Shown here piece by piece: positions 53,984 through 61,151 of a stretch of 64,000 nucleotides of DNA. Both the position numbers and the translations under genes were made by a program. Position 1 is the first letter of the stretch, and each line of letters opens with the position of its first letter. The notes beneath the pieces are model-generated. The model worked only from the letters and a program-made list of their open reading frames with translations. It had not been told where the DNA came from and searched no databases. This DNA comes from Cyclobacteriaceae bacterium (GTDB lineage: Bacteria > Bacteroidota > Bacteroidia > Cytophagales > Cyclobacteriaceae), in NCBI GenBank assembly GCA_028278225.1, contig JANQEU010000072.1:33206-97205 (forward strand), in the 5' to 3' direction.

Positions 53984-54874
53984 ATGTCAAAATCGGAACA
54001 GCAACCTACTTCTACGGAATTGATCCTCAATTCCGATGGAAGTGTATACCATCTGAAGCTACGCCCGGAGCAACTGGCTGATACCATCCTTCTCGTAGGG
54101 GATCAGGATCGTGTAAGGGCAATCAGCCAATACTTTGATGATATTCTTTTCGAGATCAAAAACAGGGAATTCATTACTCATACAGGAATACTGAACGGCC
54201 TTAAGATCAGTGTGTTATCCACGGGAATTGGAACTGAAAATATAGATATCGTAATGAATGAGCTGGATGCTGTGGTGAACTTCGACCTGTCTCAAAGAAA
54301 GCCAAAACTTCAAAGAAAGTCACTCAATATTGTCAGAGTAGGCACGTCAGGTGGCATCCAGCCTGAGGTGAAAGTGGGATCATTTGTAGTTTCGGAATTT
54401 GCTGTGGGATTTGACGGCATAGTGTATTATTACGATTACCCGTTCAATGCCGAGGAAGAGGAGCTTACGTCTGAATTAAGGAGGCATATCGCCATAGCTC
54501 CGGGAATGTCGCTGCCTTATGTCACACAAGGGTCCGGTCCGCTTATCGACAGGTTAGGCGGGCGCGATATGATCAGAGGTTTTACGGCCACTGCCTCCGG
54601 ATTCTATGGGCCTCAGGGCAGATATATATATCTTGACTCTGGCGGAATGAACCTCAACGAGCAACTGGCTTCTTTCCGTCACGGCGATAGAAAGATCACC
54701 AATTTTGAGATGGAAAGTTCCGTGCTGTACGGCCTTGGAAACCTGCTAAATCATAATTGCTGCACCTGCTGTGCAATCATTGCAAACAGGGCAACCGAGG
54801 AGTTTAGTGAGAATCACACGGATATCGTAGATGAACTGATCACACTGGTTCTGGAACGTCTGACGAGCCGGTAG
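53984..54874 (+). CDS. Nucleoside phosphorylase, uridine-phosphorylase-like
   Basis: 296 residues of the NP-I superfamily. Motifs: TILLVGDQDRVRAIS (phosphate loop; GDQDR where DeoD has GDPLR), LSTGIGTENIDIVMNEL, NIVRVGTSGGIQ and the ribose-site TNFEMESSVLYGL. Longer than DeoD. The closest class by motifs is uridine/MTA-type phosphorylase; the substrate is not certain. A CCTCC cysteine cluster near 265 is unusual. It is followed by a hairpin terminator candidate. Confidence 0.85.
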   Translation: MSKSEQQPTSTELILNSDGSVYHLKLRPEQLADTILLVGDQDRVRAISQYFDDILFEIKNREFITHTGILNGLKISVLSTGIGTENIDIVMNELDAVVNFDLSQRKPKLQRKSLNIVRVGTSGGIQPEVKVGSFVVSEFAVGFDGIVYYYDYPFNAEEEELTSELRRHIAIAPGMSLPYVTQGSGPLIDRLGGRDMIRGFTATASGFYGPQGRYIYLDSGGMNLNEQLASFRHGDRKITNFEMESSVLYGLGNLLNHNCCTCCAIIANRATEEFSENHTDIVDELITLVLERLTSR

Positions 54875-54877
54875 TAA

Positions 54878-54910
54878 AATCTCAGGCAAGGCACTTTAAC
54901 CTGAGTTTCT
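54878..54910 (+). terminator. Candidate terminator after the nucleoside phosphorylase
   Basis: CTCAGG (54881-54886) pairs with CCTGAG (54900-54905), flanked by AAA and TTT, then TTTCT. The stem is short, so confidence is moderate. Confidence 0.45.
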
Positions 54911-55259
54911 AAGAATCCAACAAAAGCCAATTTCACAGCATCTCCGAACAGCTTCAAGGAGTGAATACTGAGGAAGGGTTTCTGTCTGGCCGACTGGGCG
55001 TCCCAAGCCTGTCGCTGATGTCAGGTTGAGCTTGTCGAAACCTTACAGCAGCTCACATCGACCTGATCACGGTAGTGAAGCCAGCTTTTCAATTAGTTTT
55101 TCTCATGATCCAAATCATGAAAATTTATTGCCAAAAAGGCGAACTATGCGCATGAGAATATAAATGCCCCGTTTAACGCCGTGCAGTGGCGGGGTCCGGT
55201 GAAGATCGAAAGAGTGCTACGGTGTTGAAAGCGGCCATTATGTAACCTGAAAATGAGTC
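54911..55259. other. 349-nt intergenic region with FNR-like dyad
   Basis: No supported gene. It contains a TGTCAGGTTGAGCTTGTCGA stretch (55019-55038) related to the MITE centre at 28.4 kb and the dyad at 55104-55119 upstream of the PLP decarboxylase. No exact -7 box was found. Confidence 0.4.
55104..55119. promoter_or_regulatory. FNR/CRP-like dyad CATGAT-N4-ATCATG, copy 1
   Basis: CATGATCCAAATCATG is a perfect 6+6 dyad with 4-nt spacing, 141 nt upstream of the PLP decarboxylase. The same arms recur at 57818-57833. Geometry matches Crp/Fnr-family sites (TGAT-N4-ATCA). Confidence 0.5.
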
Positions 55260-57215
55260 ATGGAAAAGGAATTACCCATGGAAGCCTACTTTCTGGGTCC
55301 GAAAGCGGAGCAAGGTAAGACGCTGTCCGAAATAATTAATTATATCCTGCAGGACTACCTGCACTGGAGAAGAAATTATTTTCCCGAGGATCAGCAGATC
55401 CTGGACAGGGCCCAACGAAGGCGGCATGAGCCGTGGTTTGACATATTGAGTAATAACTTGGACGTCATCCTAAGCCGGCTCAAGGCGGATTTTCCATTCT
55501 ATTCACCGCGGTACATGGCACATATGCTTTCGGAAAATGTCATGCCGGGCATTGTGGGTTACTTCGCCGGCATGCTTTACAATCCCAACAATGTCACGCC
55601 GGAAGCCGCTCCAATCACGGTGAAACTGGAATTGGAGGTAGGAAAAATGATAGCCTCGATGATCGGTTATGATGCCAATAGAAGCTGGTCCCATATCACA
55701 TCCGGGGGGACAGTCGCTAATCTCGAAGCACTTTGGGCGGCAAGACAAAATCAACTCAACGGACTTGCCTTTGGCCACGTAGCAAAGAAGTACGGTATTG
55801 ATGTTCAGATCCCGATGGCCAACGGACAACCGGCGAATATAGTTGGACTATCACGGGAAGAACTGATAGGATTGAAACCTGATGTGCTCGTAAGGCTACC
55901 GGAAATGATCGGCAATGCTATAAAATCACAGGAAATAGATTGTTCGGTTCACCAGCTGATGAGTGAGGCAAAATACGGCGACTTCAGTATTACGAAACAT
56001 GGGCTGAATTACGTGTATGATTCTCTTGGGATTGAGCCGAAAATATTGGTTTCGGAAGCGGCCCACTACAGCATCAGGAAGATCATTAACTTATTAGGGC
56101 TGGGCGAGAAAAATGTCATATGCGTCCCAACAACCAACCAGTTTCGTATGGATATCCGTGCCGTGAAAAAGATACTGACCGATCTCAAAGGCGATCAGGT
56201 AATAACTGCATTGATAGGCATTACCGGAACGACGGAAACAGGTGCGGTAGATCCGCTTCATGAAATATTGGAGGTAAAGCGTGAATATGAATCGGAGCGC
56301 AACCGGTCATTCTGGCTTCATGTGGATGCGGCCTGGGGCGGATATATGAAAACAATGGATACTGATAATACGCAGGTGCTGTCTGATGAAGTGAAGCGAT
56401 CAATTGGGGCAATTCATCATGCTGATTCGGTCACAATAGATCCTCACAAGCTGGGATATATCCCCTATCCGGCCGGTATTATTAGCTTCAAAGACAAGTT
56501 TTCAGCGCTGCACTCGCACCAAACCGCCCCTTACATAACACTTGACAGCGAGATTCCCAATCCGCTTGATATCAGTGACCTGGACAATTCCATGGGACCG
56601 TATATCGTGGAGGGATCAAAACCCGGAGCTTCAGCCGCTGCTACCTGGTTAACTCACAGGTCAATTCCCCTCTCTCCGGAGGGACATGGCATGATCATCA
56701 GCCAAACGATTGAAAATGCCAGGCTTTTTTATGATGAGATCATGGAGATTAACCGCGAAAACATTCAGGATGAGGGTCATCCCCTGATTCTTGAACCGGT
56801 CAACACTCCTGATACCAATGTTGTTTGCTTCTTTTTCAAAATAAAAGGCACTTCAAGGCTGGATCAGCATAATCACCTGAATTCAGAGATATACAAATCC
56901 TACACGCTCCAGGATGGGGCACCGTTTGCGCATATGCCATACACTCAAAACTATTTTATTTCCCATACCCAATTTTTCCCCAGTCAATATCCTTATAGCT
57001 CGGTTGAATCTATCCTTGCTAAAATCCAAACTACTGTGGAAGATTATGACAGAAACGGATTATTCGTTCTGAGGTCTGTGATCATGAATCCGTGGATAAG
57101 GCCTGCCAGGGAAAAAGGTTTTGATTATCTCCAGGATGCCCTGAATAATATACAGTCCACGGCCTTGAAAGTATATGCAAAAATGGAGCTGGATATTGAT
57201 GCGGTGATGAAATAG
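55260..57215 (+). CDS. Group II PLP-dependent amino-acid decarboxylase
   Basis: 651 residues. PLP motifs: ITSGGTVANLEAL (phosphate cup), HVDAAWGGY with Asp355 (pyridine N contact) and DPHKLGYIPYPAG with Schiff-base Lys397. The large size and a HKLGY signature resemble bacterial tyrosine decarboxylases (~620 aa) more than GadB or DDC; aspartate or other substrates are possible. No amine/amino-acid antiporter gene is adjacent, unlike typical tyrosine decarboxylation operons. An FNR-like dyad lies upstream. Confidence 0.85.
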   Translation: MEKELPMEAYFLGPKAEQGKTLSEIINYILQDYLHWRRNYFPEDQQILDRAQRRRHEPWFDILSNNLDVILSRLKADFPFYSPRYMAHMLSENVMPGIVGYFAGMLYNPNNVTPEAAPITVKLELEVGKMIASMIGYDANRSWSHITSGGTVANLEALWAARQNQLNGLAFGHVAKKYGIDVQIPMANGQPANIVGLSREELIGLKPDVLVRLPEMIGNAIKSQEIDCSVHQLMSEAKYGDFSITKHGLNYVYDSLGIEPKILVSEAAHYSIRKIINLLGLGEKNVICVPTTNQFRMDIRAVKKILTDLKGDQVITALIGITGTTETGAVDPLHEILEVKREYESERNRSFWLHVDAAWGGYMKTMDTDNTQVLSDEVKRSIGAIHHADSVTIDPHKLGYIPYPAGIISFKDKFSALHSHQTAPYITLDSEIPNPLDISDLDNSMGPYIVEGSKPGASAAATWLTHRSIPLSPEGHGMIISQTIENARLFYDEIMEINRENIQDEGHPLILEPVNTPDTNVVCFFFKIKGTSRLDQHNHLNSEIYKSYTLQDGAPFAHMPYTQNYFISHTQFFPSQYPYSSVESILAKIQTTVEDYDRNGLFVLRSVIMNPWIRPAREKGFDYLQDALNNIQSTALKVYAKMELDIDAVMK

Positions 57216-57343
57216 TGGACACTACATATTCAAGGTAAGGATCAATATCAGGGCTGCCGGAATCCCGCTTTTGTTGCGTTAGCCAATTTTCAAAGGAAGT
57301 CCTGAAGGGATCTATTGCCTGGCTGGTATCACTCAGATAAATA

Positions 57344-57763
57344 TCATAAATAAGGTAAGTTGACTCGCTTACCAACGGAATATCGTCCGGAACCAAACAC
57401 AAAGCACAAGATCAACAGAAAAAGAACAAGCGCCGCAAGTTCCACGGATTGATCACCGTTCAACAGCCTTCTTTCATGCACCAGAAAAACGGCGCCTACC
57501 AGGATAGGGATCTGAAATAAAGCGCCGATACGGGTAAAAAGTCCCAATGCAAGAAACAGACCCCCAAACAAATGACCTATGGCTATGTAGGAGTACCATA
57601 CCGTAAATTTTTCAGGGCTGGCTAACTCAACCAGTGCCTCCGGGTTAGAGATAAGGATCAACCCTCTGACAAACAGCGCAATTCCAAGAAAAATACGGAT
57701 CAGTGAATAAGCGTAATTTTGATTTTTGTCCAGTCGATCAAGAACTTCGGTGAATTTGCTCAT
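57344..57763 (-). CDS. DoxX-family membrane protein
   Basis: 139 residues with four TM helices: LIRIFLGIALFVRGLILI, YSYIAIGHLFGGLFLALGL, IGALFQIPILVGAVFL and LAALVLFLLILCFVFGSG. GR near the end of TM4 and the EKFT loop are family-like. DoxX-type proteins are linked to quinol/redox or thiosulfate metabolism, but most are uncharacterised. The FNR-like dyad at 57818-57833 sits 55 nt upstream of the ATG. Confidence 0.85.
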   Translation of the reverse strand: MSKFTEVLDRLDKNQNYAYSLIRIFLGIALFVRGLILISNPEALVELASPEKFTVWYSYIAIGHLFGGLFLALGLFTRIGALFQIPILVGAVFLVHERRLLNGDQSVELAALVLFLLILCFVFGSGRYSVGKRVNLPYL

Positions 57764-57817
57764 GTTTCTTTTTTTAGGTTATTAGTAGTAAATCTGCAAT
57801 CTTTCTCAAAAACATTC

Positions 57818-57833
57818 CATGATTGTGATCATG
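57818..57833. promoter_or_regulatory. FNR/CRP-like dyad CATGAT-N4-ATCATG, copy 2
   Basis: CATGATTGTGATCATG lies between divergent doxX-like and queD genes, with the same 6-bp arms and spacing as copy 1. It could control either gene. Confidence 0.5.
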
Positions 57834-57866
57834 TTAAAAATCATCTAATAAAATTACATTATCTCC

Positions 57867-57874
57867 TTAATTTG
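57867..57874 (+). promoter_or_regulatory. Candidate -7 box of queD
   Basis: TTAATTTG, the same octamer as the deoD candidate and one mismatch from TAnnTTTG, 23 nt before the queD ATG. No good -33 TTG is present. Confidence 0.3.
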
Positions 57875-57896
57875 GCAAACCCAGTTACCACGACAA

Positions 57897-58334
57897 ATGA
57901 GTATAATCCGGATAACCAAAGAATTCAGCTTCGAGGCGGCACACGCACTTGACAACTACGAGGGCAAATGCAAAGACATTCACGGTCATTCCTACAAACT
58001 GAAAATTACAGTTAAGGGAAAGGTGAATGAAGATAAGAACTCACCTGCCTGTGGGATGGTGATGGATTTCGGGACGCTGAAAGCGATCGTGAAAGATCAT
58101 GTATTCGGGCTTTTCGATCACCGGTTGATTCTCAGGGCGGATTCCAGGTTTGCCGGAATTGAAAAGAATAATGACCGGGTCAGATATGTGCCCTACCAGC
58201 CAACATGTGAAAATATGGTGCTGGAAATAGCCGGGATCCTGAGAAATCATCTGCCGGAAAACATTGAACTACAGCATATATTGCTTCGTGAGACAGGCAC
58301 AAGCTATTGCGAATGGCATGAGGGGGACAATTAG
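57897..58334 (+). CDS. queD: 6-carboxytetrahydropterin synthase QueD
   Basis: 145 residues of the PTPS/QueD fold. Zinc ligands are His16 (FEAAHAL), His29 and His31 (DIHGHSY); the catalytic-type Cys25 is in EGKCKDIHGHS as in QueD; FDHRLIL and PTCENMVLEI follow, with a C-terminal LRETGTSYCEW. It converts dihydroneopterin triphosphate to 6-carboxy-tetrahydropterin in queuosine biosynthesis. Other que genes are not nearby. Confidence 0.93.
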   Translation: MSIIRITKEFSFEAAHALDNYEGKCKDIHGHSYKLKITVKGKVNEDKNSPACGMVMDFGTLKAIVKDHVFGLFDHRLILRADSRFAGIEKNNDRVRYVPYQPTCENMVLEIAGILRNHLPENIELQHILLRETGTSYCEWHEGDN

Positions 58335-58376
58335 ATGTACAAATGCTGATGAATAGCCTGTTATACTGCGCCGACC

Positions 58377-58395
58377 AAAAAAGGAGTTACTCCTT
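58377..58395 (-). terminator. Terminator overlapping the stop codon of the secreted protein gene
   Basis: On the minus strand AAGGAG-TAA-CTCCTT forms a 6-bp stem whose 3-nt loop is the stop codon of the gene, and it is followed by a continuous T-run (TTTT). Confidence 0.6.
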
Positions 58396-58878
58396 AAATA
58401 CAGGATCCAGTTCAGTCAGATAGGATTTCACCAACTCCAGATCTTTTTCATGGGTCACAGACCGGATTTGACCCAACATCATATCCATCATCGGTTTGAC
58501 CTGTTCCTTTTGCTCATCAGGGAGGGCTTCCATTTCCCTCGCCATGGTATTGTACATGTAGCCGAAACTGATCGTCATGAACACCATGCCGAATTTTTCG
58601 TCCCAACCATATTTATTGATGATGGCGGATACTTCATTATTGGCCATCAAAGCCGCTATTGAAGCATTCATGGTGGCAAACATATTTTCCGTGTTTTCAT
58701 CTTCACCCATATCAAGATCGTGTCCCAGCGCTTCAAGTTCCTGAGTCATTGGCCTGTAAGTTTCTATGAACCTCGATACATCTTCTTCATTTAAGATGGG
58801 TCCGGTTCCTTGTGCGAAGACGCAATTAATTGAAACGAGTGCGACGATAAGGGGTAGATGTCGGGTAAGTTTTTTCAT
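58387..58878 (-). CDS. Secreted protein of unknown function (DUF-like)
   Basis: 163 residues from the ATG at 58878, chosen because it starts a signal peptide (MKKLTRHLPLIVALVSINC, cut near VFAQ). The mature ~140 residues are helical and acidic, Met-rich (EVSAIINKYGWDEKFGMVFMTISFGYMYNTMAREMEALP). No family recognised. It is convergent with queD. Likely periplasmic. Confidence 0.7.
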   Translation of the reverse strand: MKKLTRHLPLIVALVSINCVFAQGTGPILNEEDVSRFIETYRPMTQELEALGHDLDMGEDENTENMFATMNASIAALMANNEVSAIINKYGWDEKFGMVFMTISFGYMYNTMAREMEALPDEQKEQVKPMMDMMLGQIRSVTHEKDLELVKSYLTELDPVFKE

Positions 58879-59097
58879 GGTTACAGGTGAGTTTAGTAGC
58901 ACTGTAATTTAACATTTTCCGGATGACCTTGAAATTTAGCAACTACTACATCACATAACTCAACACCGAATCGGAGATAACACAGCACCTCACACCACAA
59001 ACCACGACAATCAAGACCTCAATTGATAATTCTCAGTCCGGCTGTTCATTGACCTTTGTATTTTCGCGGGCAATTTGTAAAATTTATGAAATCAATT

Positions 59098-59832
59098 ATG
59101 ACTGATCTACAAAACAAGACGGTGGCTCAACTGGTATCGGAAAATATCAGAACTGCCGATGTGTTCAAGAAATATGGTATTGACTTTTGCTGTGGTGGCA
59201 GTAAATCCATTACGGAAGTATGCCGGGAAAAGGAGATTGACATTGAGGAATTTGCCGGCGAACTTTCCAAGACCGAAAAGCCCAAATCATACGATGAGGA
59301 ATATGTACTATGGGACGCTGATGTCCTGATAGACCACATAATAGAAAAACATCACGCCTACGTTCAGGAAGCTATACCCCTGCTGATCGGATATGCTGAC
59401 AAGGTTGCGGAGGTACATGGTGAGCATGCACCGGAAACAATTGAGATTAAGACACTGATGCACGCCATTGCCGAGGAATTGATGCTCCACATGCACAAGG
59501 AAGAAGCCATCCTGTTTCCATACATCAGACAATTGGTCAATGCCAAAAGAAACGCTGAACCTGCACCCGTGCCAATGTTTGGAACGGTCAGAAATCCGAT
59601 AAACATGATGGAACGCGAGCATGAAAGTGCCGGAGACGCCTTTAAGAAAATGCGAAGTCTAAGCAATGACTTCACGCCTCCGGAATGGGCGTGCAATACT
59701 TATAAAGCGCTATATGCCAAGCTTGAAGAGTTTGAAACGGATCTGCACGTACACATCCATCTTGAAAACAACATATTGCATCATCGTGCCGTTGAGCTCG
59801 AAGCTGAACTGAATGGCAGCCAGGTTTTTTGA
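59098..59832 (+). CDS. Iron-sulfur cluster repair di-iron protein (RIC/ScdA/YtfE)
   Basis: About 244 residues from the ATG at 59098; an ATG at 59086 adds four residues. The N-terminal ScdA_N domain has the diagnostic KYGIDFCCGG (Cys31/Cys32). The hemerythrin-like domain supplies di-iron ligands: HHAYV, HGEHAPET, LHMHKEEAILFP, EREHESAG and HIHLENNIL. Full length for the family. It repairs Fe-S clusters damaged by nitric oxide or peroxide. Stand-alone plus-strand gene. A short palindrome (59861-59875) follows it. Confidence 0.93.
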   Translation: MTDLQNKTVAQLVSENIRTADVFKKYGIDFCCGGSKSITEVCREKEIDIEEFAGELSKTEKPKSYDEEYVLWDADVLIDHIIEKHHAYVQEAIPLLIGYADKVAEVHGEHAPETIEIKTLMHAIAEELMLHMHKEEAILFPYIRQLVNAKRNAEPAPVPMFGTVRNPINMMEREHESAGDAFKKMRSLSNDFTPPEWACNTYKALYAKLEEFETDLHVHIHLENNILHHRAVELEAELNGSQVF

Positions 59833-59860
59833 CTTAATCCGGTAGTAAAACTATTATCTA

Positions 59861-59875
59861 ACAGGTTAAACCTGT
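59861..59875 (+). terminator. Weak hairpin after the RIC gene
   Basis: ACAGGT-TAA-ACCTGT forms a 6-bp stem with a CCTTT tail. The T-run is poor. Confidence 0.3.
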
Positions 59876-59942
59876 CCTTTAAAAATTCTTAACTTGAATC
59901 CATGGAATTTGGGGTCGCATCGATCCGTCTTAACAATCGCAC

Positions 59943-61031
59943 ATGGATATCCAGAGTATTTTTAGAGACCTGACAGTGATAGAACTATCGGGAGTGCTGG
60001 CCGGCCCGGCAGTGGGTATGTTCTTTGCCGAACTTGGCGCCCGGGTAATCAAAATAGAAAATAAAAAAACCAATGGAGACATCACCCGCGGCTGGAAAAT
60101 GGATAAGGAGGACAGCACTGCCGGAAAGTCTGCATATTACCACAGTGTAAACTGGAACAAGCAAAGTCTTTTCCGGGACCTGGGAAATGATACGGACCGG
60201 CGTGATGTAATTGATCTTATCAGTAGCTCCGACATTGTGATCTGTAATTTCAAACCCGGATCGGCCAAAAAGATCGGGATGGATTATTCATCTCTCAGGG
60301 AGATAAATAACGAATTGATCTATGCCAACATCACAGCTTATGACAGCAGGAGCACGAAACCGGGATTTGACGTTACGATCCAGGCGGAAACCGGCTGGAT
60401 GTCGATGAACGGTGAACCGGAAGGGCCTCCGCTCAAACTGCCGGTTGCTGTAATGGATATTCTTGCAGCCCACCAACTAAAGGAAGGTATTCTAATCGCT
60501 TTGCTCCACAAAATGAAAACCGGGGAAGGCAGTGAAGTGACGGTTTCATTATACGATACGGCAATTGCTTCCCTGGCCAATCAGGCTTCCAGCTGGCTCA
60601 ATTTGGGAGAGATCCCTCAGCGAATGGGCAGCCGGCATCCGAATATTGCCCCATATGGTGATATCTTTTACACAAAGGACAAAAAACCGGTGATGCCATC
60701 GATTGGTACTGATGTTCAGTTCAGGAATCTTTGCGCATGTCTGGATGTTCCTGAGGTAGCATCGGATACAAGATTCTCGACAAATTCGCAACGAGTGAAG
60801 CATCGAAAGCAGCTAATTGACGAATTTGACAATTTTTTTTCAAATTTTTTTTCAAATGAATTACTTGAAAGATGTGCCCGTAACGAGGTTCCGGTCTCCC
60901 CTATTTATAACTTGAAGGAAGTCTTTGAAAGGCCTGAATCTCAACAGCTAATACTTGAACAAAATGAAGCCGACGGACGAATTAGTAAAAGAGTTAAAAC
61001 TGCCGTGTTTTCCATTCAGCACAAAAAGTGA
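59943..61031 (+). CDS. CaiB/BaiF CoA-transferase family III protein
   Basis: 362 residues. VIELSGVLAGPAVGMFFAELGARVIKIE is the family N-terminal signature; AVMDILAAH holds the catalytic Asp172, which forms aspartyl-CoA; MGSRHPNIAPYGD follows. It moves CoA between carboxylic acids; the substrate is unknown. Slightly shorter than typical (~400). Two T8 tracts (60833-60840, 60845-60852) within a 12-bp tandem duplication encode FDNFFSNFFSN and are slippage-prone. It precedes nrdJ by 120 nt. Confidence 0.88.
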   Translation: MDIQSIFRDLTVIELSGVLAGPAVGMFFAELGARVIKIENKKTNGDITRGWKMDKEDSTAGKSAYYHSVNWNKQSLFRDLGNDTDRRDVIDLISSSDIVICNFKPGSAKKIGMDYSSLREINNELIYANITAYDSRSTKPGFDVTIQAETGWMSMNGEPEGPPLKLPVAVMDILAAHQLKEGILIALLHKMKTGEGSEVTVSLYDTAIASLANQASSWLNLGEIPQRMGSRHPNIAPYGDIFYTKDKKPVMPSIGTDVQFRNLCACLDVPEVASDTRFSTNSQRVKHRKQLIDEFDNFFSNFFSNELLERCARNEVPVSPIYNLKEVFERPESQQLILEQNEADGRISKRVKTAVFSIQHKK

Positions 61032-61151
61032 GTTGGGACATGATTCATATCATTGTCTAAAAAATTATTTCAACTCTAATTTGAGTCCTGTTGGGTCCCT
61101 GGAAATAAACCACCATTTACCAGATTTCCAAACTTCTAATCGTATCAAAAA

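Noticed and set aside
57082..57402. Minus-strand frame of 106 codons
   Set aside because: Overlaps the 3' ends of the decarboxylase and the DoxX gene; no signal peptide or domain.
61032..61151. Possible cobalamin riboswitch before nrdJ
   Set aside because: The 120-nt gap is too short and no B12-box-like sequence was seen.
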